Assembly (NCBI RefSeq): GCF_001557325.1
Contig: NZ_LSJS01000106.1
Location: 1 to 24,987 of the forward strand
Origin: Erythrobacter donghaensis
GTDB lineage: Bacteria > Pseudomonadota > Alphaproteobacteria > Sphingomonadales > Sphingomonadaceae
Direction of reading: 5' to 3'
Length of the DNA stretch: 24,987 bases
The translations under genes and the position numbers were made by a program. Under the pieces are notes generated by a model. It saw only the letters and a program-made list of their open reading frames with translations. It ran no database searches and was not told the origin of the DNA. Shown here in pieces: positions 12,694 through 20,912 of the stretch; position 1 is the stretch's first letter, and every line of letters starts with the position of its first letter.

Positions 12694-14102
12694 CAGGCCT
12701 GCCCGGCGTGGCCGAGCACGTAGTCGCGGGTGGCGGCGTAATCGCCGGCGATCTCGACGACGCTTTCCTCGCGCCCGAACAGGTCGCCGACGCGCGCCGG
12801 GAGCGCCGGGCGCACGCCGACCGCACGCTCGACCGCATCGGGGAACTTGGCGGGGTGCGCGGTGGCGAGGGTGACGACCGGGACGCTGGCGGGCACAGTG
12901 CCGTTTTCGGCGAGCGCGCGCGCGGCGTGCAGGCCCACGCCGGTGTGCGGGTCGATCACCTGTCCGGCCGCGCGGTAGGCCCATTGCAGGGCGCGCGCGG
13001 TCTCGGTCTGGTCGGCGCGGGCGCTGGTGAACAGCGCCGAGGCCCCTTGTGCCTGCGCGTTGGTGAGCCGCATGGCCTTGGAGGCTTCAAAGGCGCGCAT
13101 CTGCTCGGCCATTGCGGCGCCATCGCGCCCGCCGGCGTCGAACAGCAGCCGCTCGAAATTGGAGGAGACCTGGATGTCCATCGAGGGGGTGATGGTGGGG
13201 GTCACGCCTCCGGCAGAATAGTCCCCCGCCGACAGCGCTCGGTGGAGGATGTCGTTGATGTTGGTGGCGACGATCAGGCGTTCGATCGGCAGGCCCATCT
13301 TCGCCGCGACATAGCCTGCGAACACATCGCCGAAATTGCCGGTCGGCACCGAGTAGGCCACTGTCCGCTCGGGCGCGCCCAGCTGGAGCGCGCTGGCGAA
13401 GTAATAGACCACCTGCGCCATCAGCCGCGCCCAGTTGATCGAATTGACCGCGCCGAGGTTGAGCACGCCCGTCACGTCCCCATCGGTGAACATCCGCTTC
13501 ACGTGGGCCTGCGCATCGTCGAAGCTGCCTTCGATGGCGAGGTTGTGGACATTGGGCGCGCGCACCGTGGTCATCTGGCGGCGCTGCACGTCGCTGACCC
13601 GGCCGCGCGGGTGGAGCATGAAGATCTCGACCCGCTCGAGCCCCGCGACCGCCTGGATCGCTGCCGAGCCGGTATCCCCGCTGGTCGCGCCGACAATGGT
13701 CAGCCGCTCGCCCCGGCGTTCGAGGAAGGTCTCGAACAAGCGGCCGAGCAGTTGCAGCGCCACGTCCTTGAAGGCGAGCGTGGGCCCGTGGAACAGCTCG
13801 AGCAGCCAATGCTGCGCGTCGAGCTGCACCAGCGGTGTGACGGCGGCGTGGCCGAATTCGCCATAGACCTTGTGGCAAATCGCGGCGAGTTCCTCGTCGG
13901 TCAGGCTGCCCGCGACGAAGGGCGCCATGATCCGCGCGGCAAGATCGGGATAGGCGAGGCCGCGAAGGGCGCGGATATCGTCGGCGGTGAAGCGCGGCCA
14001 TTCGGCGGGCACATACAGCCCCCCGTCGCTGGCGAGGCCCGCCAACGTCACCCCTTCGAAATCGAGCGTCGGTGCGCTCCCGCGTGTCGAGACGTATTGC
14101 AT
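12693..14102 (-). CDS. thrC: Threonine synthase ThrC
   Basis: This 469-aa PLP enzyme converts O-phosphohomoserine to threonine. The PLP lysine is K112 in the FKD motif of HGPTLAFKDVALQLLG, VGATSGDTGSAA is the phosphate/PLP loop, and NSINWARLMAQVVYYF and SVPTGNFGDVFAGYVAAKMG are further fold-type II blocks of the long bacterial (E. coli-like) class. The N-terminus MQYVSTRG is the family start. It begins 12 bp after the SURF1 stop and overlaps the methyltransferase start by one base, so it reads as part of the long cytochrome oxidase transcript. Placement of thrC behind SURF1 is common in sphingomonads. Confidence 0.96.
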   Translation of the reverse strand: MQYVSTRGSAPTLDFEGVTLAGLASDGGLYVPAEWPRFTADDIRALRGLAYPDLAARIMAPFVAGSLTDEELAAICHKVYGEFGHAAVTPLVQLDAQHWLLELFHGPTLAFKDVALQLLGRLFETFLERRGERLTIVGATSGDTGSAAIQAVAGLERVEIFMLHPRGRVSDVQRRQMTTVRAPNVHNLAIEGSFDDAQAHVKRMFTDGDVTGVLNLGAVNSINWARLMAQVVYYFASALQLGAPERTVAYSVPTGNFGDVFAGYVAAKMGLPIERLIVATNINDILHRALSAGDYSAGGVTPTITPSMDIQVSSNFERLLFDAGGRDGAAMAEQMRAFEASKAMRLTNAQAQGASALFTSARADQTETARALQWAYRAAGQVIDPHTGVGLHAARALAENGTVPASVPVVTLATAHPAKFPDAVERAVGVRPALPARVGDLFGREESVVEIAGDYAATRDYVLGHAGQA

Positions 14103-14114
14103 GGGAACCAGCGC

Positions 14115-14828
14115 CTAGCCCCGGCGGCGGCGCAATGCCAGCGCGTAGATGCCGAGCGCCGTCAGCGCGAAGAAGAACCACTGCCCGGCATAGGCGAGGT
14201 GGTTATTGGGCAGGTCACCCGGATCGGGCTTGGCATTCGCCTCGAGCCCCGCGAGCGGCGGGTCGGCGACGATCCTGAAACCAAGTTCGCCGGTCGGGAC
14301 AACGGTGCCCGCTACCCAGCCCCCGCTCCACGCCAACGGATCGGACGATTGCGACCAACCAAGAACTACATCGCCATATTGGATGAAGTCCTGCTGCACA
14401 TCGGGCGCATCTTTGAGGTCGTCGAGCAGTTTGGCGACCTCGGCATCGGTCACGGTTTCCGCCTTACCCGAATGATGCGCGAACAATTCAAGGAACTCTT
14501 TGGCGGAAGCCTTAGACCTCGGCTCCGGCCCGCTGATCTGGCAGCGCACGACATGGATCCAGCCGCTCTGCCCCTTGGCGTTGCGACCAGCGACAACCGT
14601 GTGTTTGGCCGGATCGGCGCAGTACTCGATTGTCTTGGTGTAAGCCGCTTCTGGGGCGGAAGGCTCAATGAACTGAAACCCCCTTTGTGCCTGCGCCGCT
14701 TCATAACGCGCGATCAGCGCCTCCTTCTCCCCCTTGCGCTGGAGCTGCCAGATGCCGAGCCCCACCATAGTGAGCACGGCCGCGATCACCACGATGGTCG
14801 AGAAAATGGGCACGCGCCGGGCGGTCAT
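14115..14828 (-). CDS. SURF1 family cytochrome c oxidase assembly protein
   Basis: This 237-aa protein has the SURF1 topology: an N-terminal membrane span (about residues 5-25, IFSTIVVIAAVLTMVGLGIWQLQRK), a periplasmic domain, and a C-terminal span (about 208-230, NNHLAYAGQWFFFALTALGIYAL). GLGIWQLQRKGEKEALI and the closing HLAYAGQWF are family signatures. SURF1 delivers or retains heme a for subunit I of aa3 oxidases. Its ATG overlaps the DUF983 stop by 4 bases. The middle of the gene (about 14340-14720) is visibly less GC-rich than the neighbours and the soluble domain is divergent, without the usual GW-rich signature. Confidence 0.88.
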   Translation of the reverse strand: MTARRVPIFSTIVVIAAVLTMVGLGIWQLQRKGEKEALIARYEAAQAQRGFQFIEPSAPEAAYTKTIEYCADPAKHTVVAGRNAKGQSGWIHVVRCQISGPEPRSKASAKEFLELFAHHSGKAETVTDAEVAKLLDDLKDAPDVQQDFIQYGDVVLGWSQSSDPLAWSGGWVAGTVVPTGELGFRIVADPPLAGLEANAKPDPGDLPNNHLAYAGQWFFFALTALGIYALALRRRRG

Positions 14829-15202
14829 GGCTGCTGGCTCTCCTCGTATTGGTGATAGACCCACATGGTCTTCCAGAACCGCAGGGCGAAGACGACGCTC
14901 CCCACCGTCACCGGCCCCCAGAACAAGAAGGTCGCCCACAGCGGCGGGCGCAGCCATTCGTCGGTGGTGAGCGCGGCGAGGATCAGCACCAGCGCCAGCA
15001 GCATGGTGAGGATGCCGACGAAGCGCCCGCCCCGCTCGAGGCTCAGGATGTCGAGCCCGCAGACGGAACACGTCTCCGCGAGCTGCGCCGGCCCCTCGAA
15101 CAGCGTCCTCGCGCCGCAGCGGGGGCACAAACCGGAAAGGGCAGCCGAGACGAGTCCCGGCTGCCCCTTGTTTTCCTCAGGACCGGAAGGCCCCGCGGTC
15201 AT
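14825..15202 (-). CDS. DUF983 membrane protein with N-terminal zinc-ribbon-like cysteines
   Basis: This 125-aa protein carries two CxxC pairs, CPRC (C26, C29) and CSVC (C45, C48), in a knuckle typical of zinc ribbons. Two membrane spans follow (about 62-80 and 88-108) and the tail is charged. The DUF983 family is regularly encoded in alphaproteobacterial cta operons next to SURF1 and ctaE, so a role in oxidase assembly is likely but unproved. The start ATG shares a base with the ctaE stop (TGATG-type overlap at 15202) and the stop overlaps the SURF1 start by 4 bases, so it is tightly coupled to both. Confidence 0.9.
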   Translation of the reverse strand: MTAGPSGPEENKGQPGLVSAALSGLCPRCGARTLFEGPAQLAETCSVCGLDILSLERGGRFVGILTMLLALVLILAALTTDEWLRPPLWATFLFWGPVTVGSVVFALRFWKTMWVYHQYEESQQP

Positions 15203-16071
15203 CAGTGGTATTCGGCGCCCCAGCCGCCCCAGACGTAGATGGCGACGAACAGGAACAGCCACACCACGTCGACGAAGTGCCAGTACCACGCCGCCGCTTC
15301 GAAGCCGAAGTGCTGGCGCGGGGTGAAGTGGCCGAGATAGGCGCGGTAGAGGCACACGGCGAGGAAGATCGTCCCGATCAGCACGTGGAAGCCGTGGAAC
15401 CCGGTCGCCATGTAGAAGGCCGAGGAATAGGTGTTCCCGCCGAAGCCGAAGGGCGCGGCCGAATATTCGTAGGCCTGGATCGCGCTGAACAGCACGCCGA
15501 GCGCCACCGTCGCCCACAGGCCCTGCTTGAGGCCATCGCGGTCGCCATGGATCAGCGCGTGGTGCGCCCAGGTCACCGTGGTGCCCGAGCACAGCAGGAT
15601 CAGCGTGTTGAGCAGCGGCAGCGCGAAGGGATCGAGCACTTCCATGCCTTCGGGGATGAAGGCCGCAACCGCGCCCTCGGTGCCGAACAGGCTGGTGGTG
15701 GCGCCGGTGGCGTGGTCATATTCGAGCGCGGTCGGGAACAGCGCGAAATCGAAGAAGCTCCAGAACCAGCCGACGAAGAACATCACTTCGGACGCGATGA
15801 ACAGGATCATCCCGTAGCGCAGGTGGAGCTGCACCACCGGGGTGTGATCGCCGCGCTGGGCTTCGATCACGATGTTGCGGAACCACATGAAGAAGGTCGC
15901 GATCAGCCCCGCAAGCCCGAGGCCGAGCACGATCTGCCCCGACTGCCCGAACAGGTCGGGGTGGAAGCTCAGCACCATGCCGCTGGTGAAGGTCAGCGCC
16001 GCGATCGAGCCGACGAGCGGCCAGATATCGGGTTCGAGGATGTGGTAATCGTGGTTTGCCTTGCCAGCCAT
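15202..16071 (-). CDS. ctaE: Cytochrome c oxidase subunit III
   Basis: This 289-aa inner-membrane protein is subunit III of the aa3-type cytochrome c oxidase. It has seven membrane spans and the family blocks HDYHILEPDIWPLVGSI, RYGMILFIASEVMFFVGWFW, the lipid-binding-cleft region ATGFHGFHVLIGT, and the C-terminal EAAAWYWHFVDVVWLFLF. The Glu in SEVMFF is the conserved carboxylate near the proton-uptake region. The ATG at 16071 gives the usual MAGKANHDYH start; the open frame extends 19 codons upstream without homology. It follows ctaG by 31 bp. Confidence 0.97.
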   Translation of the reverse strand: MAGKANHDYHILEPDIWPLVGSIAALTFTSGMVLSFHPDLFGQSGQIVLGLGLAGLIATFFMWFRNIVIEAQRGDHTPVVQLHLRYGMILFIASEVMFFVGWFWSFFDFALFPTALEYDHATGATTSLFGTEGAVAAFIPEGMEVLDPFALPLLNTLILLCSGTTVTWAHHALIHGDRDGLKQGLWATVALGVLFSAIQAYEYSAAPFGFGGNTYSSAFYMATGFHGFHVLIGTIFLAVCLYRAYLGHFTPRQHFGFEAAAWYWHFVDVVWLFLFVAIYVWGGWGAEYH

Positions 16072-16102
16072 GTGTAAGGTTCCCGTCCCTTGGTTCAGCG
16101 GA

Positions 16103-16702
16103 TCAATTCGTGCTCCGGGGGGCCGCATCCTGCGGCGCCTCGGCGCGGTGGAAGGTATAGCTCAGCGTGATCTGCTCGACACCCTTCATGTTGGGGTCCT
16201 CGAGCATCGCCGGATCGACGAAGTAGAGCACGGGCATGGTCACTTCCTGCCCGGGTGCGAGCGTCTGCTCGGTGAAGCAGAAGCACTGGATCTTGTTGAA
16301 ATACTTGCCGGCCTGCTCGGGCTCGACATTGAAAGTGGCGACCCCGGTGATGGTCTGCTCGGAGTCGTTGCGCGCGACATAGGTGGCGATATCGCGCTCG
16401 CCGATGGTGACGGTGTCGGTGGCCTGCGAGGGGTGGAAGGTCCAGGGCATGCCCATCGCGGCCGAGGCATCGAAGCGGATCGAGATTGTCTGGCCCGTCG
16501 CGGCTCGCGCGGCGGCGGCGGCCTCGCTCTCGGAGGCGACCATGGTCGTCCCGCCGAAGCCGGTGACCTGGCAGAACAGGCGGTAGAGCGGCACCGAGGC
16601 ATAGCCGAGCCCGAGCATCGCCAGCGCCCCGGCAAAGGCGAGCGCGCCCGTGCGCAGGTTGCTGCGCGCGGGCGACGGCGTTGCGGGCGCAGCGCTCGCC
16701 AT
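16103..16702 (-). CDS. ctaG: Cytochrome c oxidase assembly protein CtaG (Cox11)
   Basis: This 199-aa protein has a short cytoplasmic N-terminus, one membrane span (about 19-40) and a periplasmic immunoglobulin-like domain. It inserts copper into the CuB site of subunit I. The copper ligands are in the IQCFCFTEQ motif (C140, C142), with a further conserved Cys44 after the span in LYRLFCQVTGFGG. YFVDPAMLEDP and ITLSYTFH are the other family marks. The start at 16702 overlaps the stop of the 43-aa gene by one base, within the tightly packed ctaB-ctaG-ctaE order. Confidence 0.96.
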   Translation of the reverse strand: MASAAPATPSPARSNLRTGALAFAGALAMLGLGYASVPLYRLFCQVTGFGGTTMVASESEAAAAARAATGQTISIRFDASAAMGMPWTFHPSQATDTVTIGERDIATYVARNDSEQTITGVATFNVEPEQAGKYFNKIQCFCFTEQTLAPGQEVTMPVLYFVDPAMLEDPNMKGVEQITLSYTFHRAEAPQDAAPRSTN

Positions 16703-16833
16703 CAGCCCTGCCCTCCGATCCGCACCATCGTGATGGCGTAGAACAGCACCACGAAGAACAGGAGCGTCCCCGCGACGACCAGATTGCGCGCCTTCCGGCG
16801 GCGGAGGAATTCCTTCTCCTCTTCGGGGGTCAT
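16702..16833 (-). CDS. 43-aa single-span membrane protein of the cta operon
   Basis: This small gene reads [18 protein letters not shown], followed by a hydrophobic span (about residues 19-38) and a short MVRIGGQG end. Its ATG overlaps the ctaB stop by 4 bases (ATGA) and its stop overlaps the ctaG start, which argues strongly for real translation. Position between ctaB and ctaG and the charged-then-hydrophobic layout resemble the small proteins (CoxF-like or unnamed) found in alphaproteobacterial cytochrome oxidase operons. It could be an assembly helper or a small structural subunit; sequence alone does not decide. Confidence 0.85.
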   Translation of the reverse strand: MTPEEEKEFLRRRKARNLVVAGTLLFFVVLFYAITMVRIGGQG

Positions 16834-17756
16834 GCGATCCACCCCTGATAGGCCGCCACGCGGTCGGCCACGAGCGCGGCGAACAGCACGAAGAGGTAGA
16901 CGATCGAGAACTTGAACAGGGTCTTTTCCGGCGTCATCGCGTCGGTCTCTGCGCGCATGCGGGTGAAGACCGGCATCGCGAGCGCGACGAACAGCGCAGA
17001 GAGCACCACCGCGACCGAGCCGTAGATCCAGCTCGTCCCGCCGATGGCCCAAGGGGCGATGGCGATCGGCGCGAGCAACAGGGTGTAGCCCATGATCTGG
17101 TTGCGGGTCGCGCGCTCGCCCGCGACAACGGGGAGCATGGGAATGCCGACCTTGGCGTAATCGGTCTGCACGAACAGCGCGAGCGCCCAGAAATGCGGCG
17201 GCGTCCAGAAGAAGATGATCGCGAACAGGAGGAGCGGCATCGCGGTGATGTCGCCCGTGACCGCCACCCAGCCGATCAGCGGCGGAAAGGCGCCTGCGCC
17301 GCCGCCGATGACGATGTTCTGCGGGGTGCGCGGCTTCAGCCACATGGTGTAGATCACGGCGTAGTAGATGATCGCGCCGAAGAGGAGCGATGCGGCAAGC
17401 CAGCCCACCGCAAGGCCCATCAGCACGATCGACACGCCCGACAGGAAGATCCCGAAATCGCGGGCATCCTCACGCCGCATCCGCCCGCCTGGAAGCGGAC
17501 GGTTCATGGTGCGCTTCATGCCGGCGTCGATGTCGGCTTCCCACCACATGTTGAGCACCGCCGATCCGCCCGCGCCCATCGCGATGGCGAGGATCGCGGT
17601 GAAGGCGATCACGGGGTGGATGGAACCCGGCGCCGCCAGCATGCCGCAGATCGCGGTGAAGATCACCAGCGTCATCACCCGCGGCTTGGTGAGCGCGAGG
17701 AAATCGCGCCACTCGGCGGGCATCAGGCTGGCAGTCTGGGGTGCGGTGCTGGCCAT
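16830..17756 (-). CDS. ctaB: Protoheme IX farnesyltransferase (heme O synthase) CtaB
   Basis: This 308-aa UbiA-superfamily membrane protein adds a farnesyl group to heme b to make heme o, the precursor of heme a. The Mg/prenyl-diphosphate motif is [20 protein letters not shown] (NxxxDxxxD followed by the MxRTxxRPLP signature). Other blocks are [16 protein letters not shown] near the start and [13 protein letters not shown] in the second half. Eight to nine hydrophobic spans are visible. The ATG at 17756 gives MASTAPQ; a second ATG 18 bp upstream is less likely. It lies 94 bp downstream of ctaD, with a hairpin between. Confidence 0.96.
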   Translation of the reverse strand: MASTAPQTASLMPAEWRDFLALTKPRVMTLVIFTAICGMLAAPGSIHPVIAFTAILAIAMGAGGSAVLNMWWEADIDAGMKRTMNRPLPGGRMRREDARDFGIFLSGVSIVLMGLAVGWLAASLLFGAIIYYAVIYTMWLKPRTPQNIVIGGGAGAFPPLIGWVAVTGDITAMPLLLFAIIFFWTPPHFWALALFVQTDYAKVGIPMLPVVAGERATRNQIMGYTLLLAPIAIAPWAIGGTSWIYGSVAVVLSALFVALAMPVFTRMRAETDAMTPEKTLFKFSIVYLFVLFAALVADRVAAYQGWIA

Positions 17757-17779
17757 TGTTCCAAGTGGTTCCATGCGAA

Positions 17780-17806
17780 GGAGCGCGAGGCCAAGGCCCG
17801 CGCTCC
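17780..17806 (-). other. Hairpin in the ctaD-ctaB gap
   Basis: GGAGCGCG (17780-17787) and CGCGCTCC (17799-17806) form an 8-bp stem, with further pairing of GGCC/GGCC inside. There is no T-tract. Such structures between a highly expressed oxidase subunit gene and assembly genes often lower downstream expression or protect the upstream message; that role is inference here. Confidence 0.35.
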
Positions 17807-17850
17807 CCCTCGTTCATTGCGCTCCGGCGAGGGAGCCGATCACCCGCACC

Positions 17851-19575
17851 TTATGCGGTCGCGGGACGGTGATCGTGGTAGTCGTGCGCGTCGGTGATGA
17901 CGGGCAGGGTCTCGAACTGGTGGTAGGGCGGCGGGCTCGGCAGGGTCCACTCGAGCGTCGTCGCGCCTTCGCCCCACGGGTTCGCCTCGGCCTTCTTCCC
18001 CGCGACCAGCGCGTAGAGGATGTTGACGAAGAAGAAGATCATCGACCCGGCCATGATCCAGTACCCGAGGGTGCTGATCTCGTGCCAGAAGGTGAAGGCC
18101 TCCGGGTAATCGGGGTAGCGGCGCGGCATGCCCTGCATCCCCAGGAAATGCTGCGGGAAGAAGATCACGTTCACGCCCACGAAGAACACCCAGAAGTGGA
18201 GGTGCGACAGGAGCTCGGAGTGCATCCGCCCGCTCATCTTCGGGAACCAGTAGTAGAACCCGGCGAACATCGAGAACACCGCACCCATCGACAGCACGTA
18301 GTGGAAGTGCGCGACGACGTAGTAGGTGTCGTGGAGGTTGTCGTCGATCCCGCCATTGGCGAGCACCACGCCGGTCACGCCGCCGACGGTGAACAGGAAG
18401 ATGAAGCCCAGCGACCAGACCATCGGCGACTTGAAGTTGAGGCTGCCGCCCCACATCGTCGCGATCCAGCTGAAGATCTTCACGCCGGTCGGCACCGCGA
18501 TCACCATGGTGGCGGCGGTGAAGTACATCTTGGTGTTCACGTCGAGGCCCACGGTGTACATGTGGTGCGCCCAGACGATGAAGCCGACCACGCCGATCGC
18601 GACCATCGCGTAGGCCATGCCGAGATAGCCGAACACCGGCTTCTTCGAGAAGGTGGCGACGATCTGCGAGATCATGCCGAAGCCCGGCAGGATCATGATG
18701 TAGACTTCCGGGTGGCCGAAGAACCAGAACAGGTGCTGGTAGAGCACCGGATCACCGCCGCCGGCCGGATTGAAGAAGGTCGTGCCGAAGTTGCGGTCGG
18801 TCAGCAGCATGGTGATGGCGGCCGCAAGGACGGGCAGCGCCAGCAGCAGCAGGAAGGCGGTGACCAGCACCGACCACACGAACAGCGGCATCTTGTGCAG
18901 GGTCATGCCCGGCGCGCGCATGTTGAAGATGGTGGTGATGAAGTTGGTCGCGCCCAGGATCGAGCCTGCGCCCGCAAGGTGCAGCGAGAAGATAGCGAAG
19001 TCGACCGCCGGGCCGACCGAGCCGCTGGTCGAGAGCGGGGCGTAGACCGTCCAGCCGGTCCCCGCACCCGGACCCGAGCCGCCGGGGACGAACAGCGAGA
19101 ACAGCAGGCTGAAGAAGCCCGCAACGGTCAGCCAGAAGCTGACATTGTTCATGCGCGGGAAGGCCATGTCCGGCGCGCCGATCATCAGCGGCACGAACCA
19201 GTTGCCGAAGCCGCCGATCATCGCCGGCATCACCATGAAGAACACCATGATGAGGCCGTGGGCGGTGATGAACACGTTCCACATGTGGAGCGCGGTGTTG
19301 AGGTCGTTGCCCCCGCCCATGAACTGGGCCCACCACTGGAGATACTGGATGCCCGGCTCGGCGAGCTCGGCGCGCATGATGCCCGAGATGGCGCCGCCCA
19401 CGATCCCCGCGATGATCGCGAAGATCAGGTACATCGTGCCGATGTCCTTGTGGTTGGTCGACATGAACCAGCGGGCGAAGAAGCCCGGCTTGTGGTCCGC
19501 GTGGTCATGCGCGCCGTGCGCGTGATCGTCGTGCCCAGTTCCGTGAGCGTCGAAGCCTTCTGCGGTGGTTGCCAT
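17851..19575 (-). CDS. ctaD: Cytochrome c oxidase subunit I (aa3-type)
   Basis: This 574-aa catalytic subunit has about twelve membrane spans and carries heme a, heme a3 and CuB. Ligands are intact: H106 (heme a), H288 with cross-linked Y292 in GHPEVY (CuB), H337/H338 (CuB) and H423/H425 in VAHFHYV (heme a3 and a). E290, the D-channel aspartate D136 (GAPDMAFP) and K366 (VPTGVKIF) of the K-channel mark it as an A1-type proton pump. The ATG at 19575 gives an unusual His-rich N-terminus with seven His between residues 11 and 28, before the family start at [10 protein letters not shown]. It lies 20 bp downstream of ctaC and is probably the most strongly expressed gene here. Confidence 0.98.
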   Translation of the reverse strand: MATTAEGFDAHGTGHDDHAHGAHDHADHKPGFFARWFMSTNHKDIGTMYLIFAIIAGIVGGAISGIMRAELAEPGIQYLQWWAQFMGGGNDLNTALHMWNVFITAHGLIMVFFMVMPAMIGGFGNWFVPLMIGAPDMAFPRMNNVSFWLTVAGFFSLLFSLFVPGGSGPGAGTGWTVYAPLSTSGSVGPAVDFAIFSLHLAGAGSILGATNFITTIFNMRAPGMTLHKMPLFVWSVLVTAFLLLLALPVLAAAITMLLTDRNFGTTFFNPAGGGDPVLYQHLFWFFGHPEVYIMILPGFGMISQIVATFSKKPVFGYLGMAYAMVAIGVVGFIVWAHHMYTVGLDVNTKMYFTAATMVIAVPTGVKIFSWIATMWGGSLNFKSPMVWSLGFIFLFTVGGVTGVVLANGGIDDNLHDTYYVVAHFHYVLSMGAVFSMFAGFYYWFPKMSGRMHSELLSHLHFWVFFVGVNVIFFPQHFLGMQGMPRRYPDYPEAFTFWHEISTLGYWIMAGSMIFFFVNILYALVAGKKAEANPWGEGATTLEWTLPSPPPYHQFETLPVITDAHDYHDHRPATA

Positions 19576-19595
19576 GGTCAGCTGCTCTCTTCGCG

Positions 19596-20666
19596 TCAAA
19601 TCTGTTGTCTTGTTGAACCGGCCTCGGCCGGGGCTGCCACGGCCTCGGCGGCGGGGCGCACGGCGGGGGCGGTCTCGGCCGCTTCCTCGCCCGGCATCGA
19701 ACCGCCCTGCGCACGCACCCACGCGGCGAACTCGGCCGGCGGCAGCGCCTCGACGACGATCGGCATGTAGGCGTGGCGCGCGCCGCACAGCTCGAAGCAC
19801 TGGCCGTAATAGACGCCCGGCTCTTCGATGGTCAGCATCCGCTCGTTGAGGCGCCCCGGAACCGCGTCCATCTTGAACCACAAGGACGGCACGCCGAAGG
19901 CGTGGATCACGTCCGAACCGGTGGTCTGGATGCGCAGCGGAACGCCTGCGGGAACGACCATGCGGTTATCGACCGCCAGCTGCCCGGGCTCGCCGCGCCG
20001 CACCGCCTCGCCCTCGTCGAGCATGTTCGAGACCACTTCGAAGCCGCCGTGATCGGGGTAGGTGTAGCCCCAGTACCACTGGTAGCCGGTCGCCTTGATG
20101 GTGACGGCATTGGCGGGCGGGCTCTCGTACTGGCGCGCCAGCAGGGTGATCGAGGGGACCGCGATGACCACGAGGATGATCACCGGAACGATCGTCCAGA
20201 TCACCTCGATCAATGTGTTGTGGGTGGTTCTGGAGGCGACCGGATTGGCGCGGCGGTTGAAGCGCACCACCACGTAGAGCAAGAGGCCGAGCACCAGCAG
20301 GCTGATGAAGGTGATAACCGGCAGCAGGATCGCATCGTGCATCCACAGCGCATAATCGCCGCTCGCCGAATACTGGTCCTGAAAGGTCATGCTAGCGAGA
20401 GCATCGTCCTGGTAGGAGGTCGGCATGCCCTTGCCCTTGGTCGGGGCCATCGGGGTGTAGGATCCCTCACCCGCCGGGGCAGCAGCGGCTTCGGCGGGGG
20501 TCAGGTTGCCGGGCAGCGCCTCGGGCCCCGGCGCGGTCTGCGCGCCCTCGACGACGCCCGCCTCGGACGCGTTCGCTCCGGGCGCAATGGTGTCCTGCGC
20601 CGTGGCGGCGAGCGGCGCGAACGCCGCCAGCCCGGCAGCGAGTGCCGCCAGAATAGCCTTTTTCAT
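19596..20666 (-). CDS. ctaC: Cytochrome c oxidase subunit II
   Basis: This 356-aa subunit accepts electrons from cytochrome c at its periplasmic CuA centre. It has a signal peptide (residues 1-24, ending ATA-Q), a 75-residue Ala/Pro/Gly-rich linker, two spans (about 112-134 and 153-176), and a cupredoxin domain with CuA ligands H255, C290, E292, C294, H298 and M301 ([14 protein letters not shown]). The aromatic patch GYQWYWGY (194-201) is the electron entry site. A low-complexity Ala/Glu/Pro tail of about 35 residues follows; there is no fused cytochrome c domain. The ATG at 20666 fits the signal peptide; another ATG lies 21 bp upstream. It is the first gene of the oxidase operon. Confidence 0.97.
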   Translation of the reverse strand: MKKAILAALAAGLAAFAPLAATAQDTIAPGANASEAGVVEGAQTAPGPEALPGNLTPAEAAAAPAGEGSYTPMAPTKGKGMPTSYQDDALASMTFQDQYSASGDYALWMHDAILLPVITFISLLVLGLLLYVVVRFNRRANPVASRTTHNTLIEVIWTIVPVIILVVIAVPSITLLARQYESPPANAVTIKATGYQWYWGYTYPDHGGFEVVSNMLDEGEAVRRGEPGQLAVDNRMVVPAGVPLRIQTTGSDVIHAFGVPSLWFKMDAVPGRLNERMLTIEEPGVYYGQCFELCGARHAYMPIVVEALPPAEFAAWVRAQGGSMPGEEAAETAPAVRPAAEAVAAPAEAGSTRQQI

Positions 20667-20912
20667 ACGGGTATGCCTCTGACCCATGAGAATGTGTCCA
20701 AGTGGTTCGAATCTGATCCCATGCCGCCCTTGCGCATATCCCCCTCGAGATCCGCGGCGGACGGCCTTTGGCCAGCCCTGAGGCCAGCTTCAACCCCGCC
20801 CTTAGCCGTGCTTGCCGAGGGCCTCAAGCGCTTCTAGGGAGAAATTTATGCACGGGCCCGTGCCGCGCGCGCAAGCTGGTGCCTTTCCCTAAGCTTTTCG
20901 AGGAGTTCGCAT
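20667..20912. promoter_or_regulatory. Divergent promoter region ctaC / pyrE
   Basis: This 246-bp gap separates the two divergent operons. It includes a GANTC site at 20709-20713 and a perfect 14-bp palindrome, GCACGGGCCCGTGC (20850-20863), 50 bp before the pyrE start. I cannot pick convincing -35/-10 pairs on either strand and see no coding potential. Confidence 0.5.
20850..20863. promoter_or_regulatory. Perfect 14-bp palindrome upstream of pyrE
   Basis: GCACGGGCCCGTGC is fully self-complementary and lies in the likely pyrE promoter or leader. It could be an operator for a dimeric regulator; no known site matches. Confidence 0.35.

Noticed and set aside
13500..13506. CACGTG cores at 13500, 15386 and 22477 as further parS sites
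   Set aside because: Flanks do not match the TGTTT/AAACA arms, and all lie in conserved coding sequence.
12708..14855. 715-codon open frame antisense to thrC and SURF1
   Set aside because: Same GC-bias shadow, no recognisable domain; thrC on the other strand is complete.
17368..19770. 800-codon open frame antisense to ctaD and ctaB
   Set aside because: Its protein is a low-complexity Arg/His/Asp/Glu mix, produced by the complement of GC3-biased codons; the opposite strand encodes intact conserved proteins.
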